From Schlegelella_A sp036496385 (GTDB lineage: Bacteria; Pseudomonadota; Gammaproteobacteria; Burkholderiales; Burkholderiaceae_C), in the NCBI GenBank assembly GCA_036496385.1, contig DASXLD010000094.1, positions 62,001 through 126,000 on the forward strand: DNA of 64,000 nt, in the 5' to 3' direction. The notes beneath the pieces are model-generated. The model made no database searches and was not told the DNA's origin. It saw nothing but the letters and a program-made list of their open reading frames with translations. The first letter of the stretch is position 1. Every line of letters starts with the position of its first letter. Below are positions 7,921-15,537 of the stretch, piece by piece. The position numbers and the translations under genes are program-made.

Positions 7921-9273
7921 ATGTCGTTCTCGACCCTGCGCTCATCACCCTCGGCGATTGCCGCGCTGCAGCGCCATGCGGTACCGCTCGCCGCGTCGGC
8001 TGCCGACGACCGCGGCCTCGTCGATCTCCTCGCCGGTGCGCGCATCGTGCTGCTCGGCGAAGCGTCGCACGGCAGCGACGAGTTCTATCGCGAGCGCGCC
8101 GCGCTGACGCGCCAGCTGATCGTCGAGCAGCGGCTCGACGCGATCGCGGTCGAGGCCGACTGGCCGGACGCCTATCGCGTCAATCGCTACGTCCGCGGCC
8201 TCGGCGACGACATCAGCGGCGACGCCGCACTGGCCGACTTCGAGCGCTTCCCGGCCTGGATGTGGCGCAACCACGCCGTCCTCGAGTTCGTCGAGTGGCT
8301 GCGCCGGCACAACGCGACGTTGCCGGCCGAAGTGCGGGTCGGCTTCTACGGCCTCGACCTGTACAGCCTGTTCAAGTCGATCCAGGCGGTGCTCGCGGTC
8401 CTCGACCGCATCGACCCGGCGGCGGCGCGTCGGGCGCGCGATCGCTATGCATGCTTCGAGCGCTTCGCCGAGGACAGCCAGGCTTACGGTTACGCGACGC
8501 GATTCGGCCTCGACGCGAGCTGCGAGCAGGCAGTGCTCGCGCAGCTGCGCGATCTCGTCGCGCGCTCGGGCGAGCTCTCGCGCGACCTCGCCGACAGCGA
8601 CGCCGATGCCCTCTTCCACGCCGAGCAGAATGCCCGCCTGGTGAAGAACGCGGAGGCGTACTACCGCTCGATGTTCAGCACCCGCGTCTCGTCGTGGAAC
8701 GTGCGCGACCGCCACATGGCCGAGACGCTCGCCGCGCTCGACGCCCACATCGCCCGGCGGCGCGGCCGGCCGGCCCGGTTGGCGGTGTGGGCGCACAACT
8801 CGCACCTCGGCGACGCGCGCGCGACCGAGATGAGCGAGGCCGGCGAGCTCAATCTCGGCCAGCTCGTGCGCGAACGCCACGGCGCGGCGGCGGTGCTGCT
8901 CGGCTTCAGCACCGACCATGGCACGGTCACCGCAGCGAGCGACTGGGACGGCCCCGCCGAAACCAAGCAGGTCCGGTCCGGACTCGAAGGCAGCTACGAG
9001 GCGCTCTGCCACGAGGTCGGAGGGCGCTTTCGACTGATCCTGCGCGGCAACGACGAGCTTGCCGAGGCGCTCGAGGCACCACGCCTGCAGCGCGCGATCG
9101 GCGTCATCTACCGGCCCGAGACAGAGCGTCACAGCCACTACTTCCACGCTCGGCTGCCGCGCCAGTTCGATGCGCTCGTCCATCTCGACGCCACCCAGGC
9201 GCTGGTGCCGCTCGAGCGGGCGAGCGCCGCTGCCGGCACCGAGCCGCCGGAGACCTACCCGTCCGGCGTCTGA
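7921..9273 (+). CDS. Erythromycin esterase family hydrolase
   Basis: 450 residues. The ATG at 7921 gives a start shortly before the conserved core. The family motif LLGEASHGSDEFYRERA begins around residue 44, with E47 and H50 matching the Glu/His active-site pair of the EreA/EreB/succinoglycan-biosynthesis family. Further conserved blocks are AVEADWPDAYRVNRYVRG, FYGLDLYS and WAHNSHLGDARATEM. Some members hydrolyse macrolide lactones, but chromosomal members like this are widespread, and most have unknown substrates, so resistance should not be assumed. It lies alone between dppF and proA, with no clear operon partner. Confidence 0.85.
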   Translation: MSFSTLRSSPSAIAALQRHAVPLAASAADDRGLVDLLAGARIVLLGEASHGSDEFYRERAALTRQLIVEQRLDAIAVEADWPDAYRVNRYVRGLGDDISGDAALADFERFPAWMWRNHAVLEFVEWLRRHNATLPAEVRVGFYGLDLYSLFKSIQAVLAVLDRIDPAAARRARDRYACFERFAEDSQAYGYATRFGLDASCEQAVLAQLRDLVARSGELSRDLADSDADALFHAEQNARLVKNAEAYYRSMFSTRVSSWNVRDRHMAETLAALDAHIARRRGRPARLAVWAHNSHLGDARATEMSEAGELNLGQLVRERHGAAAVLLGFSTDHGTVTAASDWDGPAETKQVRSGLEGSYEALCHEVGGRFRLILRGNDELAEALEAPRLQRAIGVIYRPETERHSHYFHARLPRQFDALVHLDATQALVPLERASAAAGTEPPETYPSGV

Positions 9274-9392
9274 TGCCGGGCTCGCGGCGCGCGCACGGGC
9301 GCCGCGCGGATGCCAAATCGGTCGCGCCGGCGCCAGATCTGCGGGAAGAGGCGGCCGCGCACCGGGCCGGGCGACTCTGAAACAATGTCGCC

Positions 9393-10688
9393 ATGACCTC
9401 GGCCGACCTGCAGGCAACCGTCGCCCACATGGGAACGCTCGCCCGTGCATCGAGCCGCGCGCTCGCGGCCTCGACGGTCGCGGCGCGCAACGCCGCCCTG
9501 CGCGCGCTGGCGCGCCGCTTGCGCGAGGAGAGCGCAACTCTCATTGCCGTCAACGCCGGCGACATCGCCGCCGCGCGCGACGGCGGCCTCGCGGCCTCTT
9601 TCGTCGAGCGGCTGACGCTCGACCACGCGGCGATCGAGACGGTGGCGCTCGGCTGCGAGCAGATCGCCGCGATGCCCGATCCGATCGGCGACATCGTCGA
9701 GCTGCGCCAGCAGCCGAGCGGCATCCGTGTCGGCCGCATGCGGGTGCCGATCGGCGTCTTCGCGATGGTGTTCGAGAGCCGCCCGAACGTGACGATCGAG
9801 GCCGCATCGCTCGCGATCAAGAGCGGCAACGCGTGCCTGCTGCGCGGCGGCTCGGAGGCGCTGTCGTCGAACCTCGCGCTCGCCAGGCTGGTCCAGGATT
9901 CCCTCGCCGAGGCCGGCCTGCCGCCCGACGCGGTGCAGCTCGTCGCGACGGCCGACCGCGCCGCGGTCGGCCACCTGATCGCGGCGCCGGAGTCGGTCGA
10001 CCTCGTCATCCCGCGCGGCGGCAAGGGCCTGATCGAGCGGATCGCGCGCGAGGCCAAGGTGCCGGTGCTGAAGCATCTCGACGGCAACTGCCACGTCTAC
10101 GTCGATGCCGACGCCGACCTGCCGATGGCCGTGCGCATCGTCGACAACGCGAAAACGCAGAAGGTGAGCCCTTGCAACGCGGCCGAGTCGCTGCTCGTCC
10201 ACGCCGCCGTCGCGGCGCGGTTCCTGCCGATCATCGGTGCGGTGTTCGCCGCGAAAGGCGTCGAGATGCGCGCCGACGACGCCGCGCTCGCTGCGCTCGC
10301 CCCGGTCGCCGGCGCGCGAGTCGTGCCGGCGCTCGAGTCCGACTGGTCCGAGGAATACCTGGCGAAGATCATCAGCATCCGGGTCGTCGATTCGCTCGAC
10401 GCCGCGCTCGCCCATATCGAGCGCTACGGCTCGCACCACACCGACGCGATCGTCACCGATTCGCATGACAGCGCGATGCGCTTCCTGCGCGAAGTCGATT
10501 CGGCAAGCGTGATGGTCAACGCGTCGACGCGCTTCGCCGACGGCTTCGAATACGGCCTCGGCGCCGAGATCGGGATCTCGACCGACAAGCTGCACGCGCG
10601 CGGCCCGGTCGGCCTCGAAGGGCTGACCTCGCTGAAGTGGATTGTTCTCGGCCAAGGCGAAGTGCGTGGCGATGCCGACCCGTCCTGA
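9393..10688 (+). CDS. proA: Gamma-glutamyl phosphate reductase
   Basis: 431 residues, slightly longer than the usual ~417. It catalyses NADPH-dependent reduction of gamma-glutamyl phosphate to glutamate semialdehyde, the second step of proline synthesis. Conserved stretches include RVPIGVFAMVFESRPNVT, LIIPRGGKGLIERI-like residues, the catalytic cysteine in VSPCNAAESLL (about residue 261) and the C-terminal DGFEYGLGAEIGIST with GPVGLEGLTSLKW. The partner kinase gene proB is not in the window. The gene overlaps queC by 17 bp, an arrangement with no obvious metabolic logic. Confidence 0.96.
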   Translation: MTSADLQATVAHMGTLARASSRALAASTVAARNAALRALARRLREESATLIAVNAGDIAAARDGGLAASFVERLTLDHAAIETVALGCEQIAAMPDPIGDIVELRQQPSGIRVGRMRVPIGVFAMVFESRPNVTIEAASLAIKSGNACLLRGGSEALSSNLALARLVQDSLAEAGLPPDAVQLVATADRAAVGHLIAAPESVDLVIPRGGKGLIERIAREAKVPVLKHLDGNCHVYVDADADLPMAVRIVDNAKTQKVSPCNAAESLLVHAAVAARFLPIIGAVFAAKGVEMRADDAALAALAPVAGARVVPALESDWSEEYLAKIISIRVVDSLDAALAHIERYGSHHTDAIVTDSHDSAMRFLREVDSASVMVNASTRFADGFEYGLGAEIGISTDKLHARGPVGLEGLTSLKWIVLGQGEVRGDADPS

Positions 10689-11382
10689 CCCGCGCAGCGC
10701 TCTCGTCCTGTTCTCCGGCGGCCAGGACTCGACGGTCTGCCTCGCCTACGCGCTCGACCGCTATGCACGCGTCGAGACGATCGGCTTCGACAGCGGCGCA
10801 CGCCATCCGCACGAGCGCGAGAGCCGGCTCAACGTGCGCGCGCAACTGCGCCGCCAGTTCGCTCCCTGGGCGGCGCGGCTCGGCGAAGACCATGTGCTCG
10901 ATCTCTCGCTGCTCGACCAGATCGGCGGCACCGCACCGACCGCGGAGCGCGAGAGCGAGATGAACGCCGGCGGCCTGACGAACAGCTTCGTTCCCGGCCG
11001 CAACCTCCTCTTCTTCACCTTCGCGGCGACCGTCGCCGACCGGCGCGGTCTTTCGGTGCTCGTCGGCGGCATGTGCGAGACCGATTTCTCGGCCTATCCG
11101 GATTGCCGCGACAACGCCTTGAAGTCGCTCCAGGTCGCGCTCAGCCTCGGCATGGACACGGCGATGACGATCGACACGCCGCTGATGTGGCTCGACAAGT
11201 CGGAGACCTGGGCGATGACCGAGAAGCTCGGTGGCGAGGCGTTGATCGATCTCGTCGTCGAGCACACCCATTCGTGCTACCTCGGCGATCGCGAGCACCG
11301 CCACGAGTGGGGCTACGGCTGCGGCATGTGTCCGTCGTGCGATCTGCGCGGCAAGGGCTACCAGAGCTGGCTCGCGGGTTGA
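10672..11382 (+). CDS. queC: 7-cyano-7-deazaguanine synthase
   Basis: 236 residues. It converts 7-carboxy-7-deazaguanine to preQ0 with ATP and ammonia, in the queuosine tRNA modification pathway. The ATP-pyrophosphatase P-loop SGGQDST is at residues 15-21. The zinc site is formed by C202 and the CGMCPSC cluster (C217, C220, C223), with an unusually long spacer between the first Cys and the cluster. The ATG at 10672 is preferred to one at 10642 because the family starts shortly before the P-loop. The other queDE genes are not in the window. I see nothing tying it to a DNA-modification island. Confidence 0.93.
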   Translation: MPTRPDPRSALVLFSGGQDSTVCLAYALDRYARVETIGFDSGARHPHERESRLNVRAQLRRQFAPWAARLGEDHVLDLSLLDQIGGTAPTAERESEMNAGGLTNSFVPGRNLLFFTFAATVADRRGLSVLVGGMCETDFSAYPDCRDNALKSLQVALSLGMDTAMTIDTPLMWLDKSETWAMTEKLGGEALIDLVVEHTHSCYLGDREHRHEWGYGCGMCPSCDLRGKGYQSWLAG

Positions 11383-11405
11383 ACGGCGCACGCCGCGCTG
11401 ACGCG

Positions 11406-11933
11406 ATGACGACGACCCAGGGCACCATGACCGCCATCGCCGCCGTCATCGTGTTCTGGATCGTCGGCGCCTACAACCGCCTGGTGCGTCTTCGCAGCGA
11501 TCTGGTCGCGCGCTTCACCGCCGTCGACGAACGCTTCCGCCAACGCCAGACGCTCCTCGAGCGCCAGCTCGAGCTGCTCTCGACCGCGCTCGCCGCTGCC
11601 GGCCCGCGTCTCGAGTCGCTGCGCGCAGCCTGCCGCCAGGCCGAGACCGCGCGCGAGCACGCGCGCACGCGGCCGGGCGTCGCGAGCGCGGTGACGAGCC
11701 TGCGCGTCGCCGAGGACATCCTCACCGACGCCCGCGCCCGCTTGCCGGTGCAGGCACTGCCCGGTGCCGACCTGCCCGAGCTCAACACGCAGCTCGCGAC
11801 GAGCGACACCGCGCTCTCGTTCGCGCGCGCCGACTTCAACGCCGCCGTCGCCGCCTACAACGAGAGCGTGCGCCAGTTCCCGACCGTCCTCATTGCGCGG
11901 CTGTTCAGCTTCCGCAGCGCGGCCGCGTTCTGA
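11406..11933 (+). CDS. LemA family protein
   Basis: 175 residues. An N-terminal transmembrane helix (AAVIVFWIVGAYN) is followed by the family pattern YNRLVRLRSDLVARFTAVDERFRQRQTLLE and a long coiled helical region. It closes with the conserved ending FNAAVAAYNESVRQFPTVLIARLFSF. LemA proteins are membrane-anchored helical bundles of uncertain function, with the helical part usually outside the cytoplasmic membrane. In many Burkholderiales the next gene encodes an M48 metalloprotease; here the next gene lacks any HExxH motif. Spacing to the next gene is 6 bp, so they are co-transcribed. Confidence 0.82.
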   Translation: MTTTQGTMTAIAAVIVFWIVGAYNRLVRLRSDLVARFTAVDERFRQRQTLLERQLELLSTALAAAGPRLESLRAACRQAETAREHARTRPGVASAVTSLRVAEDILTDARARLPVQALPGADLPELNTQLATSDTALSFARADFNAAVAAYNESVRQFPTVLIARLFSFRSAAAF

Positions 11934-11939
11934 TCGAAC

Positions 11940-12767
11940 ATGGACGACGCTCACGCTGCCGCCTCCGCGCCCGCTTCCGAGCGCGACGCCGCCGACCGGC
12001 TCCGGCACGTGCACGGCGCCGGCGAGCTGCACGCCGTTCTGCTCGCGTTGCTGCTGCCGCCCGGCAGCAAGCGCGCGCTGCGGTCTTGGCGGACCGAAGC
12101 CGGCAAGGCGCCGGATGCCGAAGCGCTGCGCCAGCACGCCGAGAGCTTGTCGGGAGCGGCACGCCTGCCGTGGTTCGAGCTGCTGCTGACGCGCATGGCG
12201 ACGCAGCCGCTCGCCGACCGCCAGGAGTTGCTGCTCGCGACACGACGCGTCATGGGCGCGCGCGGCGTCGCGCGACCGATCGACCGCCTGCACTGGCTGG
12301 CGATGCGGCGCGGGCTCGGCGAGGTCGCGCCGCTCGCGGCACGGCCCGAGCCGCACGCCGAAGACGCCGAGTGGCTCGAGTCCGACGTGTTGAACGTCGC
12401 CGGATACACCGCGTTCCTGTCGCGGATGGTGCCCGGCGAAGAGCCTGATTCGCCGCAGGGGCAAGGGTGGTACGAAGCGGTGATGGCGGGCTTTCCCGGC
12501 TTCGCCGAGATTCCGCCGTGGCAACCGCCGAACGCGAAGGCGATGGTGGAGGCGCTCGCCAGGTTGCAGACCTTGTCGTGGATGCAGCGGCCGGTGGTCG
12601 TCCGCACCTGGGTGACGACGGCGCTCGCGAAGAGCCGCCACGGCCGACTTGCCGACCTCGCGGCCGACGCCCTGCGCATGAGCTGCACGTTGCTCGATTC
12701 ACCGCTGCCGCCCGATCTTGCGCGCCACTACATCGCTCTTGCGACCGACGGCGCCAGGATCGCCTGA
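11940..12767 (+). CDS. Conserved hypothetical protein in LemA operon
   Basis: 275 residues with no signal peptide or membrane helix; mainly helical and rich in Ala, Leu and Arg. Not recognised with confidence. The stretch LPWFELLLTRMATQPLADRQELL...LATRRVMGARGVARP resembles the C-terminal helical (TerB-like) part of the M48 peptidases that normally follow LemA in Burkholderiales. No HExxH zinc motif is present, so it might be a stand-alone version of that domain; this is inference. It starts 6 bp after lemA and is followed after 39 bp by an AI-2E family permease gene, suggesting one transcript. Confidence 0.6.
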   Translation: MDDAHAAASAPASERDAADRLRHVHGAGELHAVLLALLLPPGSKRALRSWRTEAGKAPDAEALRQHAESLSGAARLPWFELLLTRMATQPLADRQELLLATRRVMGARGVARPIDRLHWLAMRRGLGEVAPLAARPEPHAEDAEWLESDVLNVAGYTAFLSRMVPGEEPDSPQGQGWYEAVMAGFPGFAEIPPWQPPNAKAMVEALARLQTLSWMQRPVVVRTWVTTALAKSRHGRLADLAADALRMSCTLLDSPLPPDLARHYIALATDGARIA

Positions 12768-12806
12768 AGAGCGGCTTAGCATCGCGTCGACCTGCACGGA
12801 CCCACC

Positions 12807-14081
12807 ATGACCGAGGCGGCATCGACAGAACCCTCGAAGGAGCGAGCGAAGCACGACCTCGCGATCGCCGATCACGACGGATCGCGAGCCGCCGAGACGC
12901 CGCGCATCCACCTGCACATGCCGGTCGACGTGCGCAGCCTATCGCTCATCGTCCTCACGGCGCTGGCCTGCATCTTCGCGCTGCAATGGGCGAAGGCGGT
13001 CCTCGTCCCGATCCTGCTCGGCGTCATGTTCAGCTACGCGCTGACGCCCGCGGTCGATCGGCTGCAGCGCTGGTACCTGCCGCGCGTCATCGGTGCTTCC
13101 GTCGTCCTCGGCGCGATCATGGTGGTGATCGGCTGGGGCATCTGGGCGCTCGGCGACCAGGCATCGGCGTTGATCGAGACGCTGCCGAACGTCGCCCAGA
13201 AGGTGCGCCAGGGGATCGATGGCCAGCACCGCAAATCGGAAAGCTCGCCGATCGAGCGGGTGCAGCAGGCCGCCAACGTTCTCGCGCAGGCGGCGCAGGC
13301 CGCTGCCGGACCTGGCTCGGCGTCGGCCGCGAGCGGGGCCCGCGGAACGGGCGCGCGAGCGGCGTCGGCGCTGGTCCCGATCGAGACGACGCCGCCGCGC
13401 ACGATCACGCATGTCGTCGTCGAGAAGCCCGGCTTCAACGTGACCGACTATCTCTGGAGCGGAACCCTCGGCCTGTTCGTCTTCCTCGGCCAGGTCGCGA
13501 TCGTCTTCTTCATCACCCTGTTCCTGCTCGCGTCGGGCGACACTTTCCGGCGCAAGATGGTCAAGCTCGCCGGGCCGCGGCTCAGCCAGAAGAAGATCAC
13601 CGTCCAGGCGCTCGACGAGATCAGCGTGCAGATCCAGCGCTACCTGCTCGTGCAGGTGGCGACGAGCGTCGTCGTCGGCAGCGCGACCGGGCTTGCGTTC
13701 TACGCGCTCGGGCTGCACAACGCTGCCGTCTGGGGCGTCGCAGCGGGAATCACGAACCTCGTGCCCTACCTCGGCGCCGTCTTCGTCGGTCTCGGCTCGG
13801 CTGTCGTCGGCTTCATCCAGTTCGACAGCCTCCACCAGGCGCTCTTCATCGGCCTGTCGTCGTTCGCGATCCACGGCCTCGTCGGCAACCTGCTGACGCC
13901 GTGGTGGACCGGCCGCGCCAGCCGCATGAGCCCGTTCGCGGTCTTCGTCGGTGTGCTCGCGTTCGGCTGGCTCTGGGGCGCCGTCGGCCTGATCCTCGGC
14001 ACGCCGATCCTGATGGCCGTCAAGGCGGTCTGCGACCGCGTCGACGAGCTGAGGCCGGTCGGCGAATTCCTCGGCGCCTGA
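12807..14081 (+). CDS. AI-2E family transporter (PerM/YdiK-like permease)
   Basis: 424 residues. After a ~40-residue polar N-terminus come two helices (SLIVLTALACIFALQWAKAVLVPILLG), then LTPAVDRLQRWYLPRVIGAS. A ~100-residue soluble insert rich in Ala/Gly/Ser is followed by the C-terminal membrane core, with the family signature NLVPYLGA and the end VGVLAFGWLWGAVGLILGTPILMAVK. The family includes exporters of autoinducer-2 and Na+/H+ antiporters, so the substrate is not predictable. The gene ends 10 bp from the convergent DUF3999 gene. Confidence 0.88.
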   Translation: MTEAASTEPSKERAKHDLAIADHDGSRAAETPRIHLHMPVDVRSLSLIVLTALACIFALQWAKAVLVPILLGVMFSYALTPAVDRLQRWYLPRVIGASVVLGAIMVVIGWGIWALGDQASALIETLPNVAQKVRQGIDGQHRKSESSPIERVQQAANVLAQAAQAAAGPGSASAASGARGTGARAASALVPIETTPPRTITHVVVEKPGFNVTDYLWSGTLGLFVFLGQVAIVFFITLFLLASGDTFRRKMVKLAGPRLSQKKITVQALDEISVQIQRYLLVQVATSVVVGSATGLAFYALGLHNAAVWGVAAGITNLVPYLGAVFVGLGSAVVGFIQFDSLHQALFIGLSSFAIHGLVGNLLTPWWTGRASRMSPFAVFVGVLAFGWLWGAVGLILGTPILMAVKAVCDRVDELRPVGEFLGA

Positions 14082-14091
14082 GGCGACGCGC

Positions 14092-15537
14092 TCAGCCGGG
14101 GGGTTGCGGCCCGGTGCGGGCGAGCCGCCAGACGAGCGCGCCGAGACCGATGACGCCGACGAGGAGCACCGACCAGAGGAACCACGGCCGCAGCCGCGCT
14201 TGTCGCGCGGCGCGCTCTGCCGCCTGCGCCGCCATCGTGTCGACCTCGAATTCGCCGAGGCTCGCGCTGCCGAAGCGAGCGCGCTCGCTGTCGAGTTGCG
14301 GGACGACCAGAGCAACCGGCAACGCAGCCGCCGGCGCATCGGGCGAGCCGGCGAGAAGGCGAAACGGCGGCTCCCCTTGCGTCGCGACGACGAGCGAGGC
14401 CAGCGCGGCGTGGACGACGAGACTGACGCCCGCGGGGTCGAGCGCAGCGGCGCGCTCGTCGGCGACGACGCGCAGATAGCGCACCGTCGTCGGCAACGCG
14501 ATCGCCGGTGAGGTGCCGACGTCGTGATCGCGCTCGAGGCGATAGAAGACGGCGCCACCGAGCTCGCGCCATGGCTGGTCGGCGCGCGTGCGGCCCTGCA
14601 GCCGCACCGGCGCGACGTGCGTGCCGGCGGCGAAGCGGAGGTCGACATCGACCACCGGCAGCGCACCACCGAGGTCGAACTGGAGCACCCGCCGCGCCGC
14701 CGGGTCGGAAGCGGCCCCGTTCGGAGGATCGCTGAGCGGCGCGAACACCAGCTCGGGCGCCGAGTCGACCGCGAGTCGATGGCGCTCGGCGACGAGCACC
14801 GTCGCGCCCGTCAAGGCCGGCGCCGTCGCGGCATCGGCCCAGACGAGGCGCACGAAGCGGCCGCATCCATCGCCGAGAACGATGACCGGCTGCGTCAGCG
14901 TGCCCGCGGGTGACTGCAGCGCCATCACCTGGCCGCTGCCGCCGCTGCGCCACTGGCGCAGGTCGTCGCTGCTCTCGATGCGGTAGGCGGCGGAGAACTC
15001 GGCCGGCGCCGCCCAGCGCAGCCGCAGACTGCGCGGCAACGGGTCACCCGCGCGCGTCTCGCCGCTGTCGATCAGCCAGCCGCCCGATTCGCGCGGCGCC
15101 GTCGCCACCGTCTTCTCGGCGCCATGGCGATGGACGCTGATGCGCTCGCCTTCGACGACGACGTCGACCGGCGACGGCCAGACGCCGGCAGCGCTCGGGC
15201 GCGCCGGCAGCGGATACAGAATCGCTTCGCGCAGCTGCTCGCTCGTGTGCACGGTCGAGCGCGCCGGCAACAGCGCGAACGGCACCCGCTCGCCGCGCGC
15301 ATCGACGACGCGCAGGTCGCGCAGGTCGTCCTGCTCGACGCGGCCGTATGCCGCCGGCGGCAGCGCGAGGCGGACGAACGGCGCCGGTGCATCGACGACG
15401 ATCGGCGCCCGGTAGCGGTAGGGCGCCGGATCCGCAGCGAGACCAGCGGCGGCTGCGAACAGCAGCGCCAGCGCGGCGAGAACGGGTCGCGAAGCGCGCA
15501 CGATGCACCGTCTCCGAGGATGGTCAGACGATTGCAT
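14092..15537 (-). CDS. DUF3999 family envelope protein
   Basis: 481 residues. The start at 15537 is fixed by an AGGAGG ribosome-binding site on the minus strand (15544-15550), which lies within the end of the upstream gene. The product has an n-region followed by a signal peptide (VLAALALLFAAAAGLAA), a large periplasmic beta-rich region, and a C-terminal transmembrane helix (WFLWSVLLVGVIGLGALVW) with a short tail. DUF3999 proteins are commonly encoded next to DUF2339 membrane proteins, as here with a 14-bp overlap, so the two probably act together. Function is not established; a role in cell-envelope or polysaccharide modification is a guess. Confidence 0.85.
   Translation of the reverse strand: MQSSDHPRRRCIVRASRPVLAALALLFAAAAGLAADPAPYRYRAPIVVDAPAPFVRLALPPAAYGRVEQDDLRDLRVVDARGERVPFALLPARSTVHTSEQLREAILYPLPARPSAAGVWPSPVDVVVEGERISVHRHGAEKTVATAPRESGGWLIDSGETRAGDPLPRSLRLRWAAPAEFSAAYRIESSDDLRQWRSGGSGQVMALQSPAGTLTQPVIVLGDGCGRFVRLVWADAATAPALTGATVLVAERHRLAVDSAPELVFAPLSDPPNGAASDPAARRVLQFDLGGALPVVDVDLRFAAGTHVAPVRLQGRTRADQPWRELGGAVFYRLERDHDVGTSPAIALPTTVRYLRVVADERAAALDPAGVSLVVHAALASLVVATQGEPPFRLLAGSPDAPAAALPVALVVPQLDSERARFGSASLGEFEVDTMAAQAAERAARQARLRPWFLWSVLLVGVIGLGALVWRLARTGPQPPG

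Noticed and set aside
7921..9273. Erythromycin-esterase-like gene as a macrolide resistance determinant
   Set aside because: Family membership alone does not show macrolide hydrolysis, and no mobile element or resistance context is nearby.
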